Assembly: GCF_021496665.1 (NCBI RefSeq)
Contig: NZ_CP071246.1
Location: 930,001-994,000, forward strand
Length of the DNA: 64,000 bases
Source of the DNA: Corynebacterium sp. CNCTC7651
Lineage (GTDB): Bacteria; Actinomycetota; Actinomycetes; Mycobacteriales; Mycobacteriaceae
Direction of reading: 5' to 3'
The notes under the pieces were generated by a model. The model was not told the DNA's origin and did not search any database. It worked only from the letters and a program-made list of their open reading frames with translations. Position numbers and translations under genes: made by a program. Position 1 is the first letter of the stretch, and each line of letters begins with the position of its first letter. Below, in pieces: positions 46,752 to 56,051 of this stretch.

Positions 46752-48455
46752 ATGGTGACACCCCCCGCTTTTGACGGCGCGCGGTTGCTCGAGTGGGCGC
46801 AGCGCGCGGCCGATGAGCTGAACCGTAGGCGGGTGGAAATCAACAAACTCAACGTCTTCCCGGTCCCGGATGCGGATACGGGTTCCAACATGGCGCACAC
46901 CATGGCTTCCGCCGTGGCGGAAGCGCAGGGGTTGCCGGAAGACGCGTCCGTTGAGCAGGTTGCCTCTGCACTCGCCATCGGTGCGGTGAAGGGTGCGCGC
47001 GGCAACTCCGGTGTGGTGCTTTCCCAGGTCATCCGCGGCCTTGCCCAGTCCGTGCAGCGCGACACCCCGGGAGGCACAGTGATCGCGGACGCGTTGGCGG
47101 CCGCGGTGACGTTTGTGGACCGGGCGATTGCGGAGCCCGTCGAAGGCACCGTAATTACGGTGCTGCGCGCCGCCTCTGTCGCGGCGGCCCAAGCGGTGGC
47201 AGACGCAGAGGATCCCGCCCATCCCTCAATCGAAGAGGTGGCCGGTGCTGCCACCGACGCCGCGCGTACGGCGCTGGCGAACACGCCGTCTCAGCTCGAA
47301 GTGCTGCGTGAAGCCGGCGTAGTGGATGCGGGCGGCACCGGGCTAGTGGTCCTGCTCGAGGCCTTGACCGACGAAGTCGCCGGAGCCGCGCCCACCGACT
47401 ATCTCCCGGGCGCGCCAGATACACCGGTTGGACACTGTGAGCCGCAACCCGACGCAGGACCACCCACTCCCTCGGAGGCGGGCCACGGCAGCGCCGGCAA
47501 GCTCGAGGTGATGTTCATGTTCGCGGGCGACCTCGACGCCCTCGAAACGGAATTGGCCGAGTTGGGCGACAGCCTCGTCATCGCCCGCCTCGGTGCGGGT
47601 GATGCCGGAAGCTCCGCAACCGCCGGCCCCCAATCCGCCGCTTCCGGCAAGGTGCACATCCACGCTCACACACGGCACGCGGGCGAGGTAGTTTCACGCG
47701 CGTTCGCCGCCGGCGGCGTCACCGACCTGCGGTTCGAGATCCTGCCGCCGGAGCCGACAACAGACACTCCGCAGCGGCTCATCCTCGCTGTCACACCCCC
47801 GGGCTCCCTCACCGCGCTGTATGAGGAAGCGGGCGCTGTCACCGTCGCGCCGGGCGAAGACGTGGTCGCGGACATCCTCTCCACTATCCGCCGCAGCGGG
47901 GCAAGCGAGGTGCTGCTTCTTCCCAACGGCCTGCTGGATCGCCGCAACCTCGCCGCCGTGGAGAAGGCGGCCCGCGCATTCGAGCAGACGGTGACACTGC
48001 TGCCCACAGTCCGCCTGGTCTCCGGCATCGCGGCCCTCACGGTGCACGACCCGAACCAGCCGCTGGCTACCGCCGCGTTCACCATGTCTGAAGCGGCCGG
48101 CGAAATGCGCACCGCCGTCGCGCACCGCGCCCCGCGCGCCGGGTTGATCCAAGGCGGCGCTGTGGCAAAGGGCGATGTCGTCGTGACCGCGCATGGTGAG
48201 ACGGTGATTATTGACGAGGATCCGCTGTGCGCCGTCGAACGCACCTGCAAGCGATTCCTGGAGCACGGCGGGGAGCAGGTGTCCATCCTCTTCGACCCAG
48301 ATGAGTTCAGCCCCGCAGGGTTTGGTCCGGGCGCGGGCGCAGACCCAGCCGCTCTTGCGGAGCAGTTCGCAGGGCTCGAACCCGCACTTGGCGTAGAAGT
48401 CATGGCTTACCCGGCCGATGAACTGGGTGCGATCGCGGAGATTGGGGTGGAGTAG
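46752..48455 (+). CDS. DAK2/FakA-like fatty-acid kinase family protein
   Basis: Protein of 567 residues. The N-terminal DAK2 (DhaL) domain has VFPVPDADTGSNMAHTM, where the aspartates coordinate Mg-ATP; the usual DGDTG reads DADTG here. AVKGARGNSGVVLSQVIRG and GVVDAGGTGLVVLLEAL follow. A middle domain and a C-terminal DegV-like/DAK1-like part end it. This is the FakA layout, which with FakB phosphorylates fatty acids; no fakB is in the window. TAAACT (46738-46743) overlaps the ung stop and gives a leaderless start. recG follows after 3 bp. Confidence 0.87.
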   Translation: MVTPPAFDGARLLEWAQRAADELNRRRVEINKLNVFPVPDADTGSNMAHTMASAVAEAQGLPEDASVEQVASALAIGAVKGARGNSGVVLSQVIRGLAQSVQRDTPGGTVIADALAAAVTFVDRAIAEPVEGTVITVLRAASVAAAQAVADAEDPAHPSIEEVAGAATDAARTALANTPSQLEVLREAGVVDAGGTGLVVLLEALTDEVAGAAPTDYLPGAPDTPVGHCEPQPDAGPPTPSEAGHGSAGKLEVMFMFAGDLDALETELAELGDSLVIARLGAGDAGSSATAGPQSAASGKVHIHAHTRHAGEVVSRAFAAGGVTDLRFEILPPEPTTDTPQRLILAVTPPGSLTALYEEAGAVTVAPGEDVVADILSTIRRSGASEVLLLPNGLLDRRNLAAVEKAARAFEQTVTLLPTVRLVSGIAALTVHDPNQPLATAAFTMSEAAGEMRTAVAHRAPRAGLIQGGAVAKGDVVVTAHGETVIIDEDPLCAVERTCKRFLEHGGEQVSILFDPDEFSPAGFGPGAGADPAALAEQFAGLEPALGVEVMAYPADELGAIAEIGVE

Positions 48456-48458
48456 GCC

Positions 48459-50561
48459 GTGCTGGGGTTTGATGACGCGCGGCCGCTGAACCTGCTCATC
48501 CCGCTCAAACAATCGCGGGCACTGGCCAAGCACCTAGACATCAATACCGTGGGCGACCTGCTCAAACACTACCCGCGCCGCTACCTGCACTACGGCACGG
48601 GCGCTGACCTGGAGGGTCTGGGCAAAGGCGACACCCTCAACATCATCGGCACCGTCACGTCCACGCAAACCATCCACAACCGCAAGCAGCCCAAGCGCCC
48701 AATCTTCAAGGTGCGGCTCACGGATGGCCACCGCGAGTTTGCCGCCACGTTCTTCGGCTCCCACTACGCCCAGCGCGTGCTCACCGAGGGGCGCCGCGCA
48801 ATGTTCACCGGCAAGCTCGACTGGTTCAACGGCGAGCCCCAGCTGCAGCACCCGGACTTTGTGCTTCTCGACGGTCCCACGGAAGCAACCGGATCGCTTC
48901 GCCAGCTCTCGCACTTCGGCGACCTCGAAGAGATCCTCGCCGGCAAGGAATGGATGCCCATCTACCCGGCGACCAAGGTGGTGAGCACCTGGACCATCAT
49001 GGGGGCAGTCCACACGGTCCTCAAAGACCTCGGGCCGATCGAGGAGCCGCTCGGTTTCACGCCAATCGGACTCCTACCGCTCAACTCCGCCATCCGGCAA
49101 ATCCACTTCCCGGGGCCGAAGGGCCCACAGGGTGCCGTCGACAGGCTGAAGTACGACGAAGCGCTCTCCGTCGCACTCGCCATGGGCGTACGCCGCGCAG
49201 ACCTCGCGCACCACACCGCCCCCGAACTGCCACGCAAGGAAGGACGCGACCAAGACACGCTGCTGCGCGCACTGCCGTTCCCGCTCACCAAAGGCCAGCA
49301 AGAAGTGCTCAGCGAGATCTCCCGCGACATGGAGGGCACACTGCCCATGAGCCGGCTGCTCCAGGGCGAGGTGGGCTCCGGCAAGACCATCGTCGCCCTG
49401 CTGGCCATGCTGCAGGCCGTGGACAACGGGGCGCAATGTGCCCTCCTCGCACCGACCGAGGTCTTGGTAATGCAGCACGCCCGCTCACTCACTGAGACGC
49501 TCTTGCGCGCCGGGGTGCCCGCCCGGGTGGTGGCGCTCACCGGGTCGCTCACCGCCGCGGCAAAGCAGGAAGCGCTGCTGAAGATCATGACGGGTGAGGC
49601 GGACATCGTCGTCGGCACGCATGCCCTCATCCAAGAGGGGGTGGAGTTCTTCCGCCTCGGTTTTGTGGTGGTGGATGAGCAGCACCGGTTCGGCGTAGAG
49701 CAGCGCGACCAGCTGCGCGCCAAGGCGGGGGAGACCACCCCGCACCTGTTGGTGATGACGGCGACGCCAATCCCGCGCACCATCGCCATCACCGTTTTCG
49801 GCGACTTGGCTGTTTCCACCCTCACCGAGCTGCCGGGTGGGCGCAAACCCATCCAATCCTTCGTGGTGCCGGAGTTCCGCGCCAAGTGGGTTGAGCGCGC
49901 GTGGGCGAAGATCCGGGAAGAGGTCGGCGCCGGGCACCAGGTCTACATCGTCTGCCCGCGTATCGACGGCGCCGGGGGAGTCACCGAAACCGCGGCTCTA
50001 TTGCAGTCAACCGTGCTGGCCGGGTTGGAGATTGCGGTGCTCCACGGCCGCATGAAGGGCGAGGAGAAGGACGCGGTGATGACTGCGTTCGCTGCCGGCG
50101 CGATTGACGTGCTGGTTTCCACCACAGTGATCGAGGTCGGCGTGGACGTGCCTAACGCGACGGTGATGATGGTGCGCGAAGCGGAGCACTTCGGCGTGTC
50201 CCAGCTCCACCAGCTGCGCGGGCGAGTGGGCCGCGGCGGCAACCAGTCCATCTGTTTCTTCCACACCGCGGCCGAACCGGAAACGCCCTCCTTCCAGCGC
50301 GTGGAATCCGTCGCCAATACCTCGGACGGGTTTGCGCTGGCCGAGCTGGATCTGATGAATCGCCGAGAGGGCGACGTGTTAGGTACAGAGCAATCCGGCA
50401 TCGCCCGCACGCTGCGGCTGGTGAACTTGGTGGATGATTATCCGACGGTGAAGCGCGCCTACGATGACGCGGCTGGCATTATTGCCAACAACCTCGCGTT
50501 TGCCCGCGCCGCAACCGCGAGCTTTAGGCCGGAAGATTTCGAGTACCTGGATAAGAGCTAG
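48459..50561 (+). CDS. recG: ATP-dependent DNA helicase RecG
   Basis: Branch-migrating helicase for stalled forks and recombination intermediates. The 700 residues comprise an N-terminal wedge/OB region (DTLNIIGTVTSTQTIHNRKQ), then Walker A in RLLQGEVGSGKTIVALLAML, DExH box VVVDEQHRFGVEQRDQ, MTATPIPRTIAITVFGD, and the C-terminal VSTTVIEVGVDVPNAT with QLRGRVGRG. GTG start 3 bp after the DAK2 gene. The deleted rsmD follows 2 bp later. Confidence 0.97.
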   Translation: MLGFDDARPLNLLIPLKQSRALAKHLDINTVGDLLKHYPRRYLHYGTGADLEGLGKGDTLNIIGTVTSTQTIHNRKQPKRPIFKVRLTDGHREFAATFFGSHYAQRVLTEGRRAMFTGKLDWFNGEPQLQHPDFVLLDGPTEATGSLRQLSHFGDLEEILAGKEWMPIYPATKVVSTWTIMGAVHTVLKDLGPIEEPLGFTPIGLLPLNSAIRQIHFPGPKGPQGAVDRLKYDEALSVALAMGVRRADLAHHTAPELPRKEGRDQDTLLRALPFPLTKGQQEVLSEISRDMEGTLPMSRLLQGEVGSGKTIVALLAMLQAVDNGAQCALLAPTEVLVMQHARSLTETLLRAGVPARVVALTGSLTAAAKQEALLKIMTGEADIVVGTHALIQEGVEFFRLGFVVVDEQHRFGVEQRDQLRAKAGETTPHLLVMTATPIPRTIAITVFGDLAVSTLTELPGGRKPIQSFVVPEFRAKWVERAWAKIREEVGAGHQVYIVCPRIDGAGGVTETAALLQSTVLAGLEIAVLHGRMKGEEKDAVMTAFAAGAIDVLVSTTVIEVGVDVPNATVMMVREAEHFGVSQLHQLRGRVGRGGNQSICFFHTAAEPETPSFQRVESVANTSDGFALAELDLMNRREGDVLGTEQSGIARTLRLVNLVDDYPTVKRAYDDAAGIIANNLAFARAATASFRPEDFEYLDKS

Positions 50562-50563
50562 TT

Positions 50564-50861
50564 ATGTCTATGAACCGCATCATCTCGGGCGAAGCCCGGG
50601 GCAGGAAGATCAAGGTCCCGCCGGAGGGCACCCGCCCCACCTCGGACCGCGCCCGCGAGGGGCTGTTCTCTTCGCTCCAGGTGCGCTTCGGCTTCGTAGG
50701 CCAGCGCGTGCTGGACCTGTTTCCGCGAAAGCCCAGAGACCGCGTGGCCTCCAGAGTTCACGCCGACCGGCCAGAAGTTGAAGAAGCGCCTCTACGGCAT
50801 CGCCCGCATGGATATGGCTGTGTACTCGGACCCTGAGGCGGGTCCGACGGAAGGAGAATAG
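50564..50861 (+). pseudogene. rsmD: 16S rRNA (guanine966-N2)-methyltransferase, internally deleted and frameshifted
   Basis: RsmD methylates G966 of 16S rRNA and normally has ~190 residues. Here the N-terminus is intact (RIISGEARGRKIKVPPEGTR ... GQRVLDLF, ~residues 5-53). The text then jumps to the family's C-terminus in a different frame: 50734-50861 reads ESPETAWPPEFTPTGQKLKK, then RLYGIARMDMAVY, ending at TAG 50859-50861. The SAM loop after VLDLF (AGSGALG) and the NPPY catalytic motif are gone, roughly 100 codons. The first frame itself stops at 50836. It sits in its usual place between recG and coaD, so decay is recent or the assembly is wrong here. Confidence 0.85.
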
Positions 50862-50862
50862 G

Positions 50863-51342
50863 TTGACCACTGCAGTGTGCCCCGGCTCGTTCGACCCGAT
50901 CACGAACGGCCACCTGGACATTGTCACGCGCGCGTCGCGCCACTTCGACGAAGTCATCGTCCTAGTCACTGGCAACCCGGCCAAGCAGTCTGGGCTTTTT
51001 ACTATCGACGAACGCGTTGACCTCATCCGCTCCGTCACCGCCAACAATCCCCGTGTGCGCGTGGACCACTGGGGTGGCCTCTTGGTGGATTACACCTCCG
51101 CCCACGGCGTAACTGCCCTGGTGAAGGGCCTGCGCACCGCGCTGGACTACGAGTACGAGCTGCCGATGGCGCAGATGAACCGCCGTCTGACTGGTGTGGA
51201 CACCTACTTCTTGCTGACGGATGAGAAGTACGGCTACATCTCCTCCTCTCTGACTAAGGAGGTGGCCAAGTACGGCGGCGACGTGACCGGCCTGGTGCCG
51301 GACTTGGTGCGCGAGGCGATGCTTGCGAAGTACCGGGGTTAA
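50863..51342 (+). CDS. coaD: Phosphopantetheine adenylyltransferase
   Basis: Adds AMP from ATP to 4'-phosphopantetheine, the penultimate CoA step. The 159 residues are normal, with AVCPGSFDPITNGHLDIVTR (the nucleotidyltransferase HxGH-type motif TNGH), YEYELPMAQMNRRL and the C-terminal YISSSLTKEVAKYGGDVTGL. It has an unusual TTG start at 50863, supported by AAGGAGA at 50851, inside the rsmD remnant. Confidence 0.96.
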   Translation: MTTAVCPGSFDPITNGHLDIVTRASRHFDEVIVLVTGNPAKQSGLFTIDERVDLIRSVTANNPRVRVDHWGGLLVDYTSAHGVTALVKGLRTALDYEYELPMAQMNRRLTGVDTYFLLTDEKYGYISSSLTKEVAKYGGDVTGLVPDLVREAMLAKYRG

Positions 51343-51351
51343 ACTGCCGCA

Positions 51352-52091
51352 GTGACCGCAGTTCTTATCGGCCTCTGGTTTGCCGTCACGCTCGGTGCCG
51401 GCCTACAGCGCATCTCCGGCATGGGGATGGGGCTCATCGCTGCACCGGTGCTGTCTATCCTGCTGGGCCCCGTTGACGGTGTCCTGCTGGTCAACATGCT
51501 GGCCGTCATTAACGCGACCGCGAACACCTGGGGAATGCGCGCCAACATCGATTGGTCCAAGTTCTGGCCTATCGCCGGCGCGCTGATCATTGGCGTGCTG
51601 CCGGGCGCCTGGATCATCCCGCGCGTATCCACAGCCGTGCTCCAAGTGATCATCGGCATCCTGCTCCTCTTAGCGCTCAGCGTGGTTACACTGGGCAAAC
51701 GCTACGTGCCGCGCGTTGAGGGCGTGGTGCCGGCAGCGATTTCTGGTGCGATCGGCGGGTTCATGAACACGCTTTCCGGCGTTGCCGGCCCCGCCATCAC
51801 CGTCTACGCCCATGCGGCGAGGTGGGACCAGCGCACTTACGCAGCCACCCTGCAGCCGATCTTCCTTGTGGGCGGGGCGCTGTCCTTTCTAGGCAAGGAG
51901 CTCTCCGGCGCTGCGGACGTCTCCGCCATCCATCCGGCGGTGTGGGCAGCCACGCTATTGGGCCTTCTCGCCGGCGTGATCGTGGGCAAGGCCCTTGCGC
52001 CGCGCGTGCCGGCAGACAAGGCGCGCAAGATCGCGCTGGGCCTCGCATTCTTCGGGGGCGCTACAGCGCTGGTGCGCGGATTGATTGCGCT

Positions 52092-52095
<4 letters not shown>
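51352..52095 (+). CDS. TauE/SafE-family membrane permease
   Basis: Protein of 247 residues with about eight hydrophobic helices and the family's two-fold repeat: [19 protein letters not shown] in the first half and [20 protein letters not shown] in the second. TauE/SafE proteins move sulfite, sulfoacetate or other organic anions; the substrate is unknown here. GTG start; TAAACT (51340-51345), overlapping the coaD stop, suggests a leaderless mRNA. Its last 4 nt overlap the convergent ABC ATPase gene. Confidence 0.85.
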
Positions 52096-52865
<770 letters not shown>

Positions 52866-52868
52866 GGT

Positions 52869-53834
52869 TTAGCGGTGTCCCTTCTTCTCGGGCGCGTCGA
52901 TGATCTGCACGTTGTGCGGGATGGTGCCTTCCGCATCCGCCAGGCTGGCCAGCTGGCGAGCGGTGAGCTGGCGGGAGGCGCCGCGGTCGAAGTACTGCTC
53001 CAGGTAGTGCTGGCCCACCATGAGGATGGAGGTGATGACCAGGTACCAGGTTGCAGCCACCAGGAGCAGGGGCACCGGCTGGAACAGCGCGGCAGCGATG
53101 TCCATGGAGCGGCCGTAGAGCTCCAGGGAGTACGGCACGGCGACAACGAGCGAAGAGGTCTTCAGCAAGGAAATGAACTCGTTGCCCGTGGGCGGGATGA
53201 TGATGCGCATTGCCTGCGGTAGGACGGTGCGGCGCATCGTCTGTCCCCAGCCCATGCCCAGCGCCTTGGAGGCTTCAATCTGGCCCTCCGGGACGGAGGA
53301 CACGCCGGAGCGGACGATTTCAGCCATGTAGGCGGCCTCGTTCAGGCCGAGGCCGACCACGGCCAGCATGAACGCGGACGAGGTGAACGGTTCCAGGGAG
53401 ATTTGGGCGAAGCCGAGGTTGATGGAGTCGTAGATCGCGCCCAAGAGGCCCCAGAACATCAGCTGGACGTAGACCGGGGTGCCGCGGAAGATCCACAAGA
53501 AGACCCACGCGATGGATTTGAACACCGGGTTCGGGCTCATGCGCATCACCGCGAGGATCACGCCGCCCACCACGCCGATCAGCATCGCAAGGATGGTGAT
53601 GGCCAGGGTGTGCAGCGCCGCAGTGGCAATGCGGGTGTCAAACAAGTACTGGAAGTAGGTCTCCCAGCCGTACGCCTCGTTGCGCGCGGCGCCGATGATG
53701 AACCAGATGACCAGGGCGATCAGGATCGCGGCCAGCACCCAGCGGCCCGGGTGGCGCAGCGGCTTGGCCTCGATGCGCTCGGGGCGCTCGCGGCGCTCTC
53801 CGCCGCGGTTCGCAATTGTGATTCTGTTGCTCAT
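52869..53834 (-). CDS. Polar amino acid ABC transporter, permease
   Basis: HisM/GlnP-type permease of 321 residues. A basic cytoplasmic N-terminus (~45 residues) is followed by helices and the conserved EAA loop, here SVPEGQIEASKALGMGWGQTM ... LPQAMRIIIPPTGNEFISLL. RGTPVYVQLMFWGLL is the family's first-helix signature. I use ATG 53834; the 17-codon longer frame has no ribosome site. It continues ~35 residues beyond the usual permease end. One permease probably forms a homodimer. Confidence 0.9.
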   Translation of the reverse strand: MSNRITIANRGGERRERPERIEAKPLRHPGRWVLAAILIALVIWFIIGAARNEAYGWETYFQYLFDTRIATAALHTLAITILAMLIGVVGGVILAVMRMSPNPVFKSIAWVFLWIFRGTPVYVQLMFWGLLGAIYDSINLGFAQISLEPFTSSAFMLAVVGLGLNEAAYMAEIVRSGVSSVPEGQIEASKALGMGWGQTMRRTVLPQAMRIIIPPTGNEFISLLKTSSLVVAVPYSLELYGRSMDIAAALFQPVPLLLVAATWYLVITSILMVGQHYLEQYFDRGASRQLTARQLASLADAEGTIPHNVQIIDAPEKKGHR

Positions 53835-53853
53835 ATGTCTTACTGCCTGTCCC

Positions 53854-54771
53854 TTATCCCTTGAAGTCCTGGTACGGCTGCTCATTGATCAGCGCCTCGG
53901 TGAGGTGGCCGGTCTCCACACCCCACTGGGCCAAAATGCGGTCATAATCCCCGGTATCAATCAGGTGCTGCATCGCAGCCGCCAGCGCCTGAGCCAACCC
54001 GGAATCCTTCGGCACCGCGAAACCGTACGGCGCGGCATCGAACATCTCGCCGATAAGCTCCAATTTGTCTTCCGAACGCGTCACGGCCCAGGCAGTGACG
54101 GGGGAGTCCGCGCTGAGCGCATCCGCACGCCCCACCAGGGCGGCCAGCGCCGCGTTGTCGGATGTGTCGAAGGACAGGATGGTGATCGGGTCCTTGCCGG
54201 CGGCAATGCAGGCATCGTTCTTCGGCCGCACATCGTCCGTCTCGGAGACAGTAGTGCGCTGCACGGCAACGATCAGCCCGCACGGGTCCTTAGGATCCAC
54301 GCCGCTGCCGGGCTGGGACGCCCACTGGATGCCCGCGTACAGGAAGTTGACAAAGTCGAAGGACTTCCGGCGTTCCTCGTTATCCGTGAAGCCGGACATG
54401 CCAGCGTCGATGCTGCCCGCCTGTACCGCGGGCAGGATCATCGCGAAATCCATCTCGTTCGGTCGGTACTCCAAGCCCAGTACGCCAGCAAGGGCGTGGC
54501 CCAGGTCCATCTCGAGGCCGATGATGTGTCCCTGCGAGTCTTTGAACTCGAACGGCGCGAACGGGGGATTGGTGCCAATGGTCAGCGCGCCGTCCGCGGC
54601 AACCTCGGGCGGCACGAGCGCGGCGAGTTCCGGCACTGCGCCAGGCACGATTGGCTGCCAGCCCTCCGGGTTGCCGCCTTCCTCATTGGTCACGCAGCCT
54701 GCCAGAAGCGTTGCCGCAAGCAGGCTCGCGCACACGCCCGCACGGCGGGTGAAGGTGGTTCGTCTATGCAT
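53854..54771 (-). CDS. Polar amino acid ABC transporter, substrate-binding lipoprotein
   Basis: Family 3 extracellular solute-binding protein of 305 residues. The lipoprotein signal ends LLAATLLAGC (lipobox LAGC). The binding domain shows ADGALTIGTNPPFAPFEF, GLEMDLGHALAGVLGLEY and MDFAMILPAVQAGSIDAGMS, then VAVQRTTVSE and VGRADALSADSPVTAWAV. First gene of the operon with the permease and ATPase. I start at ATG 54771 with GAGAGAATT upstream. Confidence 0.92.
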   Translation of the reverse strand: MHRRTTFTRRAGVCASLLAATLLAGCVTNEEGGNPEGWQPIVPGAVPELAALVPPEVAADGALTIGTNPPFAPFEFKDSQGHIIGLEMDLGHALAGVLGLEYRPNEMDFAMILPAVQAGSIDAGMSGFTDNEERRKSFDFVNFLYAGIQWASQPGSGVDPKDPCGLIVAVQRTTVSETDDVRPKNDACIAAGKDPITILSFDTSDNAALAALVGRADALSADSPVTAWAVTRSEDKLELIGEMFDAAPYGFAVPKDSGLAQALAAAMQHLIDTGDYDRILAQWGVETGHLTEALINEQPYQDFKG

Positions 54772-54804
54772 AATTCTCTCAGTATGGGTAAAAATACGCT
54801 GCAC

Positions 54805-54812
54805 TGCATATT
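54805..54812 (-). promoter_or_regulatory. Candidate promoter of the amino acid ABC operon
   Basis: On the minus strand TTTAATATG (TAATAT-like -10) lies ~40 nt before the ATG at 54771. No clear -35 is seen. Confidence 0.4.
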
Positions 54813-54844
54813 AAACCCACTAGGGCATAGACGAAAGTAGGCAC

Positions 54845-54868
54845 GCTTGCCGACGCTCGTCGGCAAGC
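54845..54868 (-). terminator. Terminator of the 54878-55495 gene
   Basis: Perfect 10-bp stem GCTTGCCGAC/GTCGGCAAGC with a 4-nt loop, just past the minus-strand gene. No strong T run follows. Confidence 0.65.
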
Positions 54869-54877
54869 AACAAGCCC

Positions 54878-55495
54878 CTAGCCTCGCGCGAAACGCAGGC
54901 CGCGCATCAGCAGTTCGACGAGCTGACCGATCACCATCACGCCGAGAAAAACCGGCAGGATCACCGAAGTTGCCTGGCTGGAACCGCGGGAGCTCTGCGC
55001 AAAATCGCCGGTGAACAGGCCGGAGGACATCATCGTGGAGCCCTGGACTTCCTGCTTCAGCAGCTCGACCGGGTTCGCCGTGTCCGGAACCGCCGAACCG
55101 GTCGCCCAACCCTGCACGAACTCCTTGCCGCCGCCCGGCTCCATGTCCTCCGTCCAGCCCAGGAAGAGCTCCGAGCTGCTGACCGCCTTGAGCGGGTTCT
55201 TCTCCGGATCGATGTACAGCGGGTCCGCGGACGGGTTCGGGCTCAGCGGCTGCAGCGCCTCCGCCGGCGCGCCAGGCCCGGTGCGCTTCACCACAGTGGA
55301 GGAATCGGTGGAGCCCAAGGCCTTCGCCGACGCCTCCTGCAGCTTGGGGTCCGTCACGGAGCCCGTGCTTTCCGACGTTTGGTTCCCCGACCCAGCCGGA
55401 GTCTGCGCAGACGCGATCGGAGCGGCGGCGATCAGGCCAGCGGCAAGCGCTGCTGCGGTAGCGGCGGAAATGGCTGCACGGGAAGAGATACGCAT
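54878..55495 (-). CDS. Secreted protein with C-terminal membrane anchor
   Basis: Not recognised. The 205-residue protein has a clear signal peptide (SRAAISAATAAALAAGLIAA, likely cleavage after ASA) and a polar Ser/Pro-rich body with LYIDPEKNPLKAVSSSELFL. A single C-terminal helix (SVILPVFLGVMVIGQLVELL) ends in RGLRFARG. This resembles an envelope protein anchored by its tail; there is no LPxTG motif. TACACT lies 7 nt before the ATG on the minus strand. It ends 106 bp from the binding-protein gene. Confidence 0.75.
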   Translation of the reverse strand: MRISSRAAISAATAAALAAGLIAAAPIASAQTPAGSGNQTSESTGSVTDPKLQEASAKALGSTDSSTVVKRTGPGAPAEALQPLSPNPSADPLYIDPEKNPLKAVSSSELFLGWTEDMEPGGGKEFVQGWATGSAVPDTANPVELLKQEVQGSTMMSSGLFTGDFAQSSRGSSQATSVILPVFLGVMVIGQLVELLMRGLRFARG

Positions 55496-55562
55496 GGGCG
55501 TAAGTGTAATGTGCCGGGCGGATTTATCTATATGTCTCAGCGTGCGATAGGATTCTCCCGTC

Positions 55563-55636
55563 GCCCCAGTAGCCCAATTGGCAGAGGCAACGGATTCAAA
55601 ACCCGTCCAGTGTGAGTTCGAGTCTCACCTGGGGCA
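55563..55636 (+). tRNA. tRNA-Leu-like, anticodon CAA, short variable loop
   Basis: 74-nt cloverleaf. Acceptor GCCCCAG/CTGGGGC; T arm GTGAG-TTCGAGT-CTCAC; anticodon loop TTCAAAA, so the anticodon is CAA at 55597-55599. The variable loop is only ~5 nt (CCAGT) and the last anticodon-stem pair is A-C, whereas leucine tRNAs normally have a long arm. Codon assignment follows the anticodon; CCA is not encoded. It marks the start of an accessory region. Confidence 0.8.
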
Positions 55637-55641
55637 CAACT

Positions 55642-55772
55642 CTTGCGCCTCTACCGTTTCTGACATCCTTAACGGCAATTCGTGGCCGACGTTGCAGACC
55701 GTGGCCAGACTCGAAGTGGGTCTCGGGGTGCGCCTGTGGCCGGGGTCGGACCCCGCCCCGTCGGATACCTAA
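55642..55772 (+). pseudogene. 3' remnant of an XRE-family HTH regulator
   Basis: Immediately after the tRNA the + strand reads STVSDILNGNSWPTLQTVAR, then LEVGLGVRLWPGSDPAP, ending at TAA 55770-55772. The 'DILNG-SWP---T-ARLE--L---LWP' pattern is the typical end of an XRE helix-turn-helix regulator. The N-terminal half is missing: the frame runs back into the tRNA, so no start exists. It looks like the leftover of an element recombined at the tRNA 3' end. Confidence 0.65.
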
Positions 55773-56051
55773 TTCAACTTGCATACGCCTGCGGTGTCGT
55801 GGGGAGAACCAAACACCAGCAGACAATAGAGGGGGTGATTCACTGCACCGTAGTGAGACGACACGTCGTTTTTGACCGCTTAGGAGGAATAATCCGGTAC
55901 ACCGTTACGAGCGCCGACGCGCCCGCCTAATTCGCGATCCAAAAACATGTTCGCCTCGGACCGCATTTTCTTCGGTGCCTGTCGCTGCCCCGGCTACCAT
56001 AAAGTGCGAATAATCCTATAGCCCCGACAGACGAAATGAGGCAGCGAAACG

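Noticed and set aside
55578..55772. Intact 64-residue protein starting inside the tRNA
   Set aside because: Its first third is tRNA sequence; only the XRE-like 3' part shows family resemblance, so it is a remnant.
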